Under the pieces are notes generated by a model. That model had not been told where the DNA came from. It saw only the letters and a list, made by a program, of their open reading frames with translations, and did not search any database. Below are positions 16,942 through 25,043 of a stretch of 64,000 nt of DNA, in pieces. The translations under genes and the position numbers were made by a program. The DNA comes from Pedobacter nutrimenti (lineage in GTDB: Bacteria > Bacteroidota > Bacteroidia > Sphingobacteriales > Sphingobacteriaceae), in the NCBI RefSeq assembly GCF_003208655.1, contig NZ_QKLU01000001.1, positions 992,001 to 1,056,000 on the forward strand, in the 5' to 3' direction. Each line of letters opens with the position of its first letter. The first letter of the stretch is position 1.

Positions 16942-17721
16942 ATGAGAAAAAGCCTTTTTGGAATAGCCTGGTTATTGATGTTTTTGTGTTCTGCAGCAAC
17001 AATAGCCTGGAAACCTGTGGTGCAGGAACAGACTCAATTTCATGCCTTTGAAGACACTTTGTACCATAATTATGTAAAAAATATTTACGACAGTGCCGGT
17101 CTTGCCGGCTATGGACTGGAGCTTGGTGTTTTCGAAAAAGCAATGACGGGTTACCTGAATTTAAAAAATTCAGGACAGCTGAGCCTAAGCAAACCTGTTT
17201 TAAGCATTGTTGATTTTGATCAAAGCAGCACCAGGAAACGCCTGTGGATCATTGACCTTGAAAAAAAAGAATTGCTGATGAATACCTGGGTAGCCCATGG
17301 TCAGCGCAGCGGTGCAGATGTGGCGACCAGTTTCTCCAATAACAACAATTCCCTGCAAAGCAGTGTGGGTTTTTACGTTACCGCGGAAACTTATTACGGG
17401 CAGCATGGAATTTCATTAAAACTTGATGGAATGGACGAAGGGTTCAATTCAAATGCCCGCAGCAGGTCTATTGTCGTTCATGGAGCAGCCTATGTGGGCC
17501 AGCAAAGCATTCAGGTATTGGGGCGACTGGGGCGCAGTCAGGGATGTCCGGCTGTTCCTGCCGAACTTGCAGGCAGTATTATTCATACCATTCAGGGAAA
17601 AACCGTTTTATTTATTAATGCAAACGATGGGAAATACAGTTCCAGATATTTAAATGAACACCAGGCCGCTATGCTGGCGATGAATACCGCTTCAATGACA
17701 AAAGTAGCGGATAGTGTTTAA
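16942..17721 (+). CDS. Murein L,D-transpeptidase catalytic domain protein
   Basis: About 259 residues from the ATG at 16942; the track start at 16933 adds three residues. An N-terminal hydrophobic segment (5-21) exports it. The catalytic domain shows I-V-V-H180-G and S-Q-G-C202-P, the His/Cys pair of the YkuD-like family as seen in the Bacteroidota 'L,D-transpeptidase catalytic domain family'. It should make 3-3 crosslinks or attach proteins to peptidoglycan in the periplasm. It may instead be a scaffold, since activity is untested in this subfamily. Confidence 0.83.
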   Translation: MRKSLFGIAWLLMFLCSAATIAWKPVVQEQTQFHAFEDTLYHNYVKNIYDSAGLAGYGLELGVFEKAMTGYLNLKNSGQLSLSKPVLSIVDFDQSSTRKRLWIIDLEKKELLMNTWVAHGQRSGADVATSFSNNNNSLQSSVGFYVTAETYYGQHGISLKLDGMDEGFNSNARSRSIVVHGAAYVGQQSIQVLGRLGRSQGCPAVPAELAGSIIHTIQGKTVLFINANDGKYSSRYLNEHQAAMLAMNTASMTKVADSV

Positions 17722-17727
17722 CCGGCC

Positions 17728-18189
17728 TTACAAATCCAGCCTATAGCGAAGCGTAAGCCCAAAACCACCTGGTCTGAACTCCAGGCTACGCAATAGATTT
17801 AGTTCGGGTTTCCAATCAACTGCAATCATTACAGGATATTGAGGAAAAGTATACTCAAGGCCTGCAATTGCCTGGGTACCGAAAAACGCTTTACTGCCAA
17901 ACCTGGCATAAGCACCGGCGCCTAAAAATGCCTGTAAAGGCATATCCTCTATTCCAAAATGTTTTTCTACCAGCAAGGCTATTCCCCCGGGGCCAGAAAA
18001 ACTGAGCATTCCAGAAACGGCCAGTTTGGGCGCGATAAAATACCTCGCGGTTACAGAAGTACCAATATTGGCATTGCCCAGGCCCAGACGGAAGCCAGCA
18101 TCAATATGATGACCAGGCTCTTGCGCAAAAGACCTGTTCATTAAAAACAATAAAAAGAAGGGTAAGATTTTAAAAGATTTAACCAGCAT
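17728..18189 (-). CDS. Small exported beta-strand-rich protein, likely outer-membrane
   Basis: A 153-residue protein with a signal peptide (about 1-22) and Gly/aromatic-rich beta strands ending in L-T-L-R-Y-R-L-D-L. The pattern resembles short outer-membrane barrels, though it is small for a full eight-strand barrel. No characterised relative is recognised. It converges on the L,D-transpeptidase gene with six bases between the stops. Confidence 0.65.
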   Translation of the reverse strand: MLVKSFKILPFFLLFLMNRSFAQEPGHHIDAGFRLGLGNANIGTSVTARYFIAPKLAVSGMLSFSGPGGIALLVEKHFGIEDMPLQAFLGAGAYARFGSKAFFGTQAIAGLEYTFPQYPVMIAVDWKPELNLLRSLEFRPGGFGLTLRYRLDL

Positions 18190-18597
18190 AGCAATTTAAC
18201 AGCATAAAAATAGAACCGCCCGCCCACAGTTTAGTGCAGTCATAGGAAATCGGGCGGAGCGGTTCTGGGCACATTTAATATTACACTAAGAATATGGGCA
18301 CCACCCCATATGCTTCAAAAACATCATTTCAAAACTAAACATTTCGTTCAAAGCCTTTTGAAACATTATACCAACTCCTCCCGATATTCTACAAAAGTCC
18401 AATTTCAAAGCTATGTTCCTAAAGGTCACCCAAAACCATCGGTTCTTTTTAAATGCTATTGAGCAGTTCAGCTTACGCACAGAGCTGTTTGAAACAAAGA
18501 GCAGAATATAATACAGTGATAACTATAATTTTACACTGGCGCAAGAATTTTGCCTGCTGTTAGTTCAGTTGGAATTTAAACTTATCCATGACCAGGA
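18190..18597. other. Intergenic region with hairpin and possible gene remnant
   Basis: A GC-rich inverted repeat spans 18212-18266: AGAACCGCCCGCCC on the left and GGGCGG-A-GCGGTTCT on the right. On the minus strand it is followed by TATTTTTA, so it could end a minus-strand transcript. From 18309 a plus frame of 49 codons reads until a stop, and a one-base shift would extend it for about 18 more. Whether it is a decayed gene cannot be decided. Confidence 0.4.
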
Positions 18598-19863
18598 ATG
18601 AAATACTTATTAAACACCATAGCGACCCTCCTTTTTGTGAGCTGCAGCGCAAGCAGCCTTATGGCACAGCAAGACACGATCCAATATGTCGTTCCTGGCC
18701 GGACCAACAGCCTTGAACAACAGCACAAACCTTATGTAATCTTAATTTCAGCCGACGGTTTCAGGTATGATTACGCCAAAAGATACCAGGCAAATCATCT
18801 GCTCGAATTAAGCAGTAAGGGCGTCACGGCAGCAGCTATGCTTCCCTCCTTCCCCTCTGTCACCTTTCCCAATCACTATACGTTGGTTACCGGGCTGTAT
18901 CCCTCCCATCATGGTTTGGTTTCCAATACCTTTTACGATCCTAAGCGGAATGAAAAATACAATATGAGTGCAAAAGATAAAGTCCGCGATGGCAGCTGGT
19001 ATGGTGGAACTCCCTTGTGGGTATTGGCCGAACAACAGCAAATGTTAAGTGCAAGTATGTTTTGGGTAGGTTCAGAAGCCGATATTAAACAGGTAAGGCC
19101 GACCTATTATTACAATTACAATGACCATCTTCCGCTTTCACAAAGAATCAAAACCGTTCAGGACTGGCTTAACCTCCCCCAGGAAACACGGCCACACCTG
19201 ATTACCTTTTATCTTTCAGAAACAGATCATGCGGGCCATAGCTATGGGCCCCTTTCCAAAGAAACCCAGCAGGCGGTAAAGACTGTAGACTCTGTTGTTT
19301 ACCAGCTGACAGAAGCGGTTAAAAGTACGGGCCTTGCCGTAAACTTTATTTTTGTTTCCGACCATGGCATGACCGCCGTAGATACTGCACATCCCTTGCC
19401 TGTTCCTTCCATTATTGACCCCGAAAAATTCAGGGTCATTTCTTCAGGAACCATGCTGGACATCCGGGCTAAAAACCCATTGGACATTCCCGGCCTGTAC
19501 CAGCAGTTGAAAGAAAATGCCCAGGACTTTCAGGTTTATCTCAAAACTGACATGCCTGAACATTTTCATTATGGTGTCAAAGACGATGTTTACAACCGGA
19601 TCGGAGATATTTTACTGTTTTCCAACTGGCCTAAGGTTTTTTCAGCCAAAAAACCTGGCCTGGGCTACCATGGCTTTGATCCACAGGAGGTGAAAGACAT
19701 GCAGGCCACTTTTATGGCCTGGGGACCGGCTTTTAAAACTGGGTTAAAAATAGACACCTTTGAAAACGTTCAGGTTTATCCCCTGATTGCAAAACTCCTT
19801 GGACTTTCCCTTAATGAAAAAATTGACGGAACCTTGCAGACATTAGGCCCTGTTTTAAGATAA
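18598..19863 (+). CDS. ENPP-like alkaline phosphatase superfamily phosphodiesterase
   Basis: A 421-residue exported protein (signal to about residue 23). The motifs are those of type I phosphodiesterase/nucleotide pyrophosphatase: D53 in I-S-A-D-G-F-R, nucleophile T89 in F-P-S-V-T-F-P-N-H-Y, the metal segment D-H-A-G-H-S-Y-G-P, S-D-H-G-M-T and Y-H-G-F-D-P. A two-metal site hydrolysing nucleotide or lipid phosphodiesters in the periplasm is expected. It stands alone between two non-coding stretches. Confidence 0.9.
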   Translation: MKYLLNTIATLLFVSCSASSLMAQQDTIQYVVPGRTNSLEQQHKPYVILISADGFRYDYAKRYQANHLLELSSKGVTAAAMLPSFPSVTFPNHYTLVTGLYPSHHGLVSNTFYDPKRNEKYNMSAKDKVRDGSWYGGTPLWVLAEQQQMLSASMFWVGSEADIKQVRPTYYYNYNDHLPLSQRIKTVQDWLNLPQETRPHLITFYLSETDHAGHSYGPLSKETQQAVKTVDSVVYQLTEAVKSTGLAVNFIFVSDHGMTAVDTAHPLPVPSIIDPEKFRVISSGTMLDIRAKNPLDIPGLYQQLKENAQDFQVYLKTDMPEHFHYGVKDDVYNRIGDILLFSNWPKVFSAKKPGLGYHGFDPQEVKDMQATFMAWGPAFKTGLKIDTFENVQVYPLIAKLLGLSLNEKIDGTLQTLGPVLR

Positions 19864-19997
19864 AAAAGACACTGAAATTTTCATAAAATTAAAATATTAT
19901 ACGAAACCTTATAAAAAAAAGACAAAAGTTATTTTGACTTATCCTCATTCTTAAAACCAGGTGCTATCTTTAATCGTCAAATAAAGAAGCGCACTCC

Positions 19998-20459
19998 ATG
20001 GGTATTCTGTCACCAAGCCAGGACATTAAATCATTCCGTTTGTTTGGAATATGTTTTTTTCTCATTGTCTTAAATGGCTATTTTTTCCAGTTCATGGCCA
20101 GTTGTTTTTTTCCTGAGCTTCAGGGTGCACCATTTACAGAAAAAGACAGTAAAATATTTGTACTGGCGGCCGGTTGCCTGTTTGGTCCTTTGCTGGAAAC
20201 CTTGCTCTTTCAGGTATTGCCAAACCAAATTTTAACCCGGACCGGTATAAACAACATCTATGTGCTCTGGATTTTTCCGGCACTCCTTTTTGGTGCTTTC
20301 CACCATTACAATTTGCTTTACATCACAAGTGCATCCTTAGGTGGATTGATTTTCAACTATTTATACTTAAAAAGCAAATCAAATCCCAAACATGCTTTTC
20401 TATCTGTAGCCCTGCTGCACAGTCTGTATAATTTATATGGCTTTCTTCTTGTAAAGTGA
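19998..20459 (+). CDS. CPBP-like intramembrane protease homologue, small
   Basis: A 153-residue membrane protein with four to five helices. The residues G-P-L-L-E-T-L-L-F-Q (65-74) occupy the place of the E-E-x-x-x-R motif with one Glu missing and Arg changed, while F-G-A-F-H-H and H-S-L-Y-N match the later F-x-x-x-H and H-x-x-x-N motifs. CPBP enzymes (Abi family) are glutamic intramembrane peptidases. The lost second Glu suggests weak or no activity. It is separated by 52 bases from the antiporter gene. Confidence 0.68.
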   Translation: MGILSPSQDIKSFRLFGICFFLIVLNGYFFQFMASCFFPELQGAPFTEKDSKIFVLAAGCLFGPLLETLLFQVLPNQILTRTGINNIYVLWIFPALLFGAFHHYNLLYITSASLGGLIFNYLYLKSKSNPKHAFLSVALLHSLYNLYGFLLVK

Positions 20460-20511
20460 TTTTGTATTTTGCACAAGTCGAAATACATTTTATCATTTAA
20501 GCCCCTGTTTC

Positions 20512-21759
20512 ATGGAATTATATTATTCTTTTTCTGTACTGATTGTCCTCGCTTCTTTTTTTGCTTATTTAAACCTCAGGTACTTAAAGTTACCCTCTAC
20601 AATCGGTATTATGATTATTGCCATGGTGACGTCCATTTTAATGGTGGTTACCGGAAATTTATTTCCAAAAACTTTTGGACATTTTTCGACCCTGCTCCAG
20701 GACGTAGACTTTACCGAAGTGCTGATGGGCGCCATGTTAAATTTTCTGCTGTTCGCCGGTGCAATTCACATCAACCTGAAAGACCTTAGGGAACAAAGGG
20801 GCCCTGTGATTATCTTTTCTACGGTAAGTGTCGTCATTTCAACTTTTGCAATTGGTTTTATCCTGTTCTATACCGCTCCGCTGCTTGGTATCGAATTGCC
20901 ATTTATATTTTGCCTTTTATTTGGCGCCTTGATTTCCCCTACCGACCCTATTGCCGTGATGGGTGTTTTAAAAGAAGCTAAAGTCCGTAAATCATTGGAA
21001 ACCAAAGTAGCTGGCGAATCTCTTTTTAATGATGGTGTGGCTGTAGTTATTTTTGCTGTTATCCTTCAGCTTGCAGAAGGCAGTGCAGTAGACGTTTCTT
21101 TTGGTCATATTTCCTGGCTGTTGGTTAAGGAAGCGGCAGGTGGCTTTTTACTCGGTGCTTTACTGGGGCTTGGCGCTTCCAATGCCATGCGAAAAATTGA
21201 CGACTATAAGGTATCGGTACTCATTACCCTTTCGGTGGTTATGGGCGGTTACCTGATTGCCCATGCCATGCACATTTCGGGCCCGCTAACCATGGTTGCC
21301 GCAGGAATTGTGATTGGAAATTACGGAAAAAGGACTGCCATGTCGGATACCACTAAAGATTACCTCAATAAATTCTGGGAGCTGATTGATGAGATCCTCA
21401 ATGCAATCCTTTTTCTTTTTATCGGTTTTGAACTGCTGATTATCCAAAATGTGACCACCTACTGGCAAATCGGTCTGGTGAGTATTCTCATTGTTCTGTT
21501 TGCGCGTTTCATCTCTATTTATATTCCGGTCATCCTGATCCCTTTTAAAAATAAATTCAGCAATGGCACCATTAAGGTATTGGTTTGGGGAGGACTCAGG
21601 GGCGGTGTATCTATTGCCCTGGTGCTTTCCATGAATGAAGGTCCTTACAAGTCTATATTGGTGGCCGTGACCTATTTTGTAGTGGTCTTTTCTATTATTG
21701 TACAGGGCCTGACTGTAGGCAAAGTTGCAACAAGGGTCCTCTCCAAAGAAGAGGAATAA
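20512..21759 (+). CDS. CPA1 family Na+/H+ antiporter
   Basis: A 415-residue membrane protein with about 12 helices. The conserved core is visible: S-P-T-D-P at about 142-146 and G-E-S-L-F-N-D-G-V-A-V-V at 168-179, which carries the ion-binding N-D pair of electroneutral CPA1 exchangers. It should exchange cytosolic sodium (or potassium) for protons and regulate pH or salt. A frame starting at 20469 in another register is a shadow. Confidence 0.9.
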   Translation: MELYYSFSVLIVLASFFAYLNLRYLKLPSTIGIMIIAMVTSILMVVTGNLFPKTFGHFSTLLQDVDFTEVLMGAMLNFLLFAGAIHINLKDLREQRGPVIIFSTVSVVISTFAIGFILFYTAPLLGIELPFIFCLLFGALISPTDPIAVMGVLKEAKVRKSLETKVAGESLFNDGVAVVIFAVILQLAEGSAVDVSFGHISWLLVKEAAGGFLLGALLGLGASNAMRKIDDYKVSVLITLSVVMGGYLIAHAMHISGPLTMVAAGIVIGNYGKRTAMSDTTKDYLNKFWELIDEILNAILFLFIGFELLIIQNVTTYWQIGLVSILIVLFARFISIYIPVILIPFKNKFSNGTIKVLVWGGLRGGVSIALVLSMNEGPYKSILVAVTYFVVVFSIIVQGLTVGKVATRVLSKEEE

Positions 21760-21845
21760 TCCCCCCTAGATTGTCGCATTCACCCAGCTTCTTTTTCAAA
21801 TGGCAGCCGTATATTTACAGAAACTAAAAGAACAATTGAAAAACT

Positions 21846-22274
21846 ATGGAAACATCCGAAAAAACAGTAATAACTATTGAAGCTACGGTAAACGCTCCTG
21901 TAGAAAAGGTTTGGGAATACTGGAATGCACCGGCACACATTACCCAGTGGAGCTATGCATCAGAAGACTGGCATACCCCATACGCCGAAAATGACCTGCG
22001 CACCGGTGGTGCCTTTAAATCGACTATGGCTGCTAAAGATGGCAGCATGAGTTTCGATTTCGGCGGAATTTATGATGAGGTTCAGCAGCACCACAGCATT
22101 AAGTATACCCTTGGCGATGCCAGAAAGGTGGAGATTCTATTTGAGCCCAATGGAAATTCAACTAAAATCACTGAAAGTTTTGAAGCAGAGTCTACAAATC
22201 CGGTAGAAATGCAACAGGGCGGCTGGCAGGCCATTCTGAATAATTTTAAAAAATACGCAGAATCTAAGATCTAA
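21846..22274 (+). CDS. SRPBCC (AHSA1-like) domain protein
   Basis: A 142-residue cytosolic protein with the helix-grip fold of the START/AHSA1 family: A-P-V-E-K-V-W-E-Y-W-x-x-P-x-H-I-x-x-W near the start and W-Q-A-I-L-N-N-F-K-K-Y in the C-terminal helix. Such proteins bind a hydrophobic ligand in a central cavity. It ends at a strong bidirectional terminator shared with the convergent permease gene. Confidence 0.87.
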   Translation: METSEKTVITIEATVNAPVEKVWEYWNAPAHITQWSYASEDWHTPYAENDLRTGGAFKSTMAAKDGSMSFDFGGIYDEVQQHHSIKYTLGDARKVEILFEPNGNSTKITESFEAESTNPVEMQQGGWQAILNNFKKYAESKI

Positions 22275-22278
22275 ACTA

Positions 22279-22324
22279 TAATCCTAAAAAAGGCCTGATG
22301 ATCATCAGGCCTTTTTTAGGATTA
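22279..22324. terminator. Bidirectional terminator, 46-bp perfect palindrome
   Basis: The sequence from 22279 to 22324 is a perfect inverted repeat centred between 22301 and 22302. Each arm has the order TAATCC-TAAAAAA-GGCCTGATGA, giving a GC core flanked by A6 and T6 tracts. It acts as an intrinsic terminator in both directions between the SRPBCC gene and the convergent FtsX-like gene. Confidence 0.92.
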
Positions 22325-22325
22325 A

Positions 22326-24707
22326 TTATTCATATTTAAGTGCATCCACCGCATTCGCTTTGGCAACTTTAAAGCTTTGCAGGCTCACTGTAAGTAAAGC
22401 AATGGTCAAAGACATCAGGGCTGCCAATGCAAAAGGCATGGCAGAAACCGAAATTTTATAATCGTAACTCTTCAACCAGTTGGTCACCAAAATAAAAGCA
22501 ACCGGGAAGGCAATGAGGTTGGAAAGAAATACGAGTTTAATGAAATCCGTGTTCAGTAAAATCAAAATACTTTTAAGATCTGCACCCAGTACTTTTCGGA
22601 TACTGATTTCTTTTTTGCGCTGTTCGGCCATATACAAGGCCAGCCCCAGTAGTCCCAGACAGGAAATAAAAATGGCGAATCCGCCAAAGAAATTTGACAA
22701 AACACTCAAAAGTCTTTCTGCTTCAAGTTTACCGGATAGGTCTGCATTCACAAAGGACAATTCAACCGGATATTCAGGATTAAGACTTTGACAAATGTCT
22801 TTGATCTTGTTAATAGAAGCGCTTAAGTTCTGAGCAGGATTTAACCTTAAAAGCAGGGTTTTATTATCCGACTTACTGTAATAAAAGAATGTAGGCGGTG
22901 ATTTAAGCCCCAGGTTTTCATTGGAATAATTTTTCAGCACCCCGACAATGGTTAAAGGCGGGTTGTTATCACCCAATCGGACCTGTATGCCCACCGGGTC
23001 TTTTATACCCATTTTATCTGCCAGCGCCTGGTTGATCAAAATGGAGCTCGAGGTATCTGCAACGAATTTTGGAGAAAAGTCCCTTCCCTTTACAATTTCT
23101 GCACCTATGGTTGAGCTAAATTCATAACCTATACTTCTGTAATTAATAACAGAGTTGTCGTTCTTTTCTTTGCCAGGCCAGCTAAAATCACCTGTAATGG
23201 AACCATCCTTTGTAAATCCCTGGGCAAATTCCGAAGAAGAGCTAATGGCACCGGATTTTTTCAGTTCATCTTTTAACAATTCCAGTTTCGCCGGTTTTTT
23301 CCATTCTCCTTCCAAATCCATTTGTACAAGGTTATCCGGTGCAAAACCCAGGGGCTTGTTCTTCATGTATTGGGTTTGGGTGTAAACAATAATGGCACAG
23401 ATGATCATACAAATAGACAAACTGAACTGCAACACCACTAAAATTTTACGGACTGGCAAGGACGATTTCCCGGTGCCTATAGGACCTTTCAAAACCTTCA
23501 CAGGTATAAAGGAAGACAGATAAAAAGCAGGGTAACTTCCGGCCAGAAATCCTGTTAGTAAAATTAACCCTGCCAAAACCATCCAAATCTGATAAGATCC
23601 ATAACTAATGCTCATGGAAATATTCAGTAAATTATTAAAGTATGGCAGCGCCAGTTCCAGCAGTCCAAAAGCGAGCAATACCGCCATCATCGAAATCACC
23701 ATGGATTCTAAAATAAACTGACCAACCAGTGTTTGCCTTCTGGATCCCAATGCTTTACGTATCCCTACTTCACGGGCCCGTTTTTCGGACCTTGCGGTAG
23801 AAAGGTTCATGTAGTTTATGCAGGCAATCAGCAAAACACAAAACGCGAGGAATAAAAACAATCTGACCTGGTCGATTCTTCCTCCTGTTACCTTACCATT
23901 AGAAAAATCGTTATAGAGATGAAATTTAGTCAGAGGGAACAAAAAAGCCTCTAGTTGTGTGTTAGGGTCATTTGATTTAATAATTTTTCGTAAAGCCGCA
24001 TCTGCAGCATCAAACTGGTTTTTGTCTTTGAGTTTAAAAAAAGTCCAGCAGGTGATGGTTCCCCAGCCACGGTTTTTTATTTCAGGGTGTTCCTGTTCAT
24101 AGAATGACCAGCTCAGTAAAGCATCATATTGTATGCTCTGGTTTTTGGGCTGATCTTTGACCACCGCACTCACCTTGAGCAGTTTTCTTCTGTCAAATTT
24201 AAGGGTCTGTCCCAATGGGTTTTCATTTCCGAACAGCTTCTTCGCTGTAGATTCCGTTAACACGACGGACTCCGGGGTGCTTAAAGCCGATTTGGCATCA
24301 CCGTAAACATAATCATAGTTAAAAACCTGAAGAAAGGAAGGATCGACGCTAGGCGCGTTCAGTTTAAAATTCTGATGTTCATGGCTAAACAGCTTGTTGT
24401 CCTCGCCACTCATGGCCATTCTTGTCGCATTTTCAATGGCTGGGATGCTTTGCCGGGCCGCGTCCGAAAGTTTATCCGGATTGGCAATCGTGGTGGCAAT
24501 CCGGCCGTTAATGTTCAGGTTTATTCTCGAAACATAAATCCGGTCTTTATCCTTAAACTGCTTATCATAACTCCACTCATAATTGACATACAGCAATAAC
24601 AATAAACAACAGGCCATCCCTAAAGCCAGTCCGCCAATATTAATGAAAGAGAAACCCAGGTTTTTTCTAAGGTTCCTTAGCGCAATTTTAAGATTGATTA
24701 AAAACAT
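22326..24707 (-). CDS. FtsX-like ABC transporter permease (two-module), leftward
   Basis: A 793-residue permease of the MacB-like type. An N-terminal MacB_PCD extracellular domain follows the first helix (about 18-40), then four-helix FtsX blocks at about 280-450 and 660-790. The signatures E-K-R-A-R-E-V-G-I-R-K-A-L-G and K-E-I-S-I-R-K-V-L-G mark the two conserved coupling loops. Bacteroidota encode many such permeases without an ATPase next to them. It diverges from the gene at 25044 and shares its regulatory region. Its start M-F-L-I-N-L-K-I-A-L-R-N is typical. Confidence 0.88.
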   Translation of the reverse strand: MFLINLKIALRNLRKNLGFSFINIGGLALGMACCLLLLLYVNYEWSYDKQFKDKDRIYVSRINLNINGRIATTIANPDKLSDAARQSIPAIENATRMAMSGEDNKLFSHEHQNFKLNAPSVDPSFLQVFNYDYVYGDAKSALSTPESVVLTESTAKKLFGNENPLGQTLKFDRRKLLKVSAVVKDQPKNQSIQYDALLSWSFYEQEHPEIKNRGWGTITCWTFFKLKDKNQFDAADAALRKIIKSNDPNTQLEAFLFPLTKFHLYNDFSNGKVTGGRIDQVRLFLFLAFCVLLIACINYMNLSTARSEKRAREVGIRKALGSRRQTLVGQFILESMVISMMAVLLAFGLLELALPYFNNLLNISMSISYGSYQIWMVLAGLILLTGFLAGSYPAFYLSSFIPVKVLKGPIGTGKSSLPVRKILVVLQFSLSICMIICAIIVYTQTQYMKNKPLGFAPDNLVQMDLEGEWKKPAKLELLKDELKKSGAISSSSEFAQGFTKDGSITGDFSWPGKEKNDNSVINYRSIGYEFSSTIGAEIVKGRDFSPKFVADTSSSILINQALADKMGIKDPVGIQVRLGDNNPPLTIVGVLKNYSNENLGLKSPPTFFYYSKSDNKTLLLRLNPAQNLSASINKIKDICQSLNPEYPVELSFVNADLSGKLEAERLLSVLSNFFGGFAIFISCLGLLGLALYMAEQRKKEISIRKVLGADLKSILILLNTDFIKLVFLSNLIAFPVAFILVTNWLKSYDYKISVSAMPFALAALMSLTIALLTVSLQSFKVAKANAVDALKYE

Positions 24708-25043
24708 AAATGTGAATTTACATTGGGAAGTCGAATAACGTGCCAGCTCAAAAATAAAGTAAAAAAGTGCATCTATTGCCTAAAAACTTAATCAGCCGAC
24801 CTAAAACTGTTCATTAACGGACAACAGGATGTTCGCATGCGAACAAAACTGCAGCAGCATCGTAAAAGTAAAAATCTAGCGCTGAAATGTCCATATCTGA
24901 ACATCAACTGTTCGATACTGCACAGAAACAAAAGAAACAAATGCGTAATTTATCCAAAAACGCCACATCTGGAATACATTTGCATTATGGCACAGCATTG
25001 GTATGAGCCGCATCGGCTTACAGAAAATAAAACCAAGCATAAC
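24708..25043. other. Shared regulatory region between divergent permeases
   Basis: This region has no gene. It carries four 16-bp dyads (listed separately), a TGGCACG sequence read leftward at 24739-24745 and a TGGCACA read rightward at 24988-24994. TACATTTG at 24975-24982 could be a -7 element for the rightward gene. An in-frame upstream ATG at 24837 lies inside a dyad and is rejected as a start. Confidence 0.55.
24808..24924. promoter_or_regulatory. Array of four 16-bp dyads (TGTYC-N6-GAACA type)
   Basis: Copies are at 24808-24823 (TGTTCATTAACGGACA), 24830-24845 (TGTTCGCATGCGAACA, perfect palindrome), 24888-24903 (TGTCCATATCTGAACA) and 24909-24924 (TGTTCGATACTGCACA). The starts are 22 bases apart in the first pair, 21 in the second and 58 between the pairs. 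Spacing of two DNA turns within each pair fits dimers binding on one face. A transcription factor site array is inferred; the protein is not in this window. Confidence 0.6.

Noticed and set aside
18286..18480. Minus-strand 64-codon frame
   Set aside because: No ribosome site or family, and its opposite frame is about as plausible, so neither is supported as coding.
24837..25043. 69-residue N-terminal extension of the rightward permease
   Set aside because: It runs through regulatory dyads and a possible -7 element, and the usual family start is at 25044.
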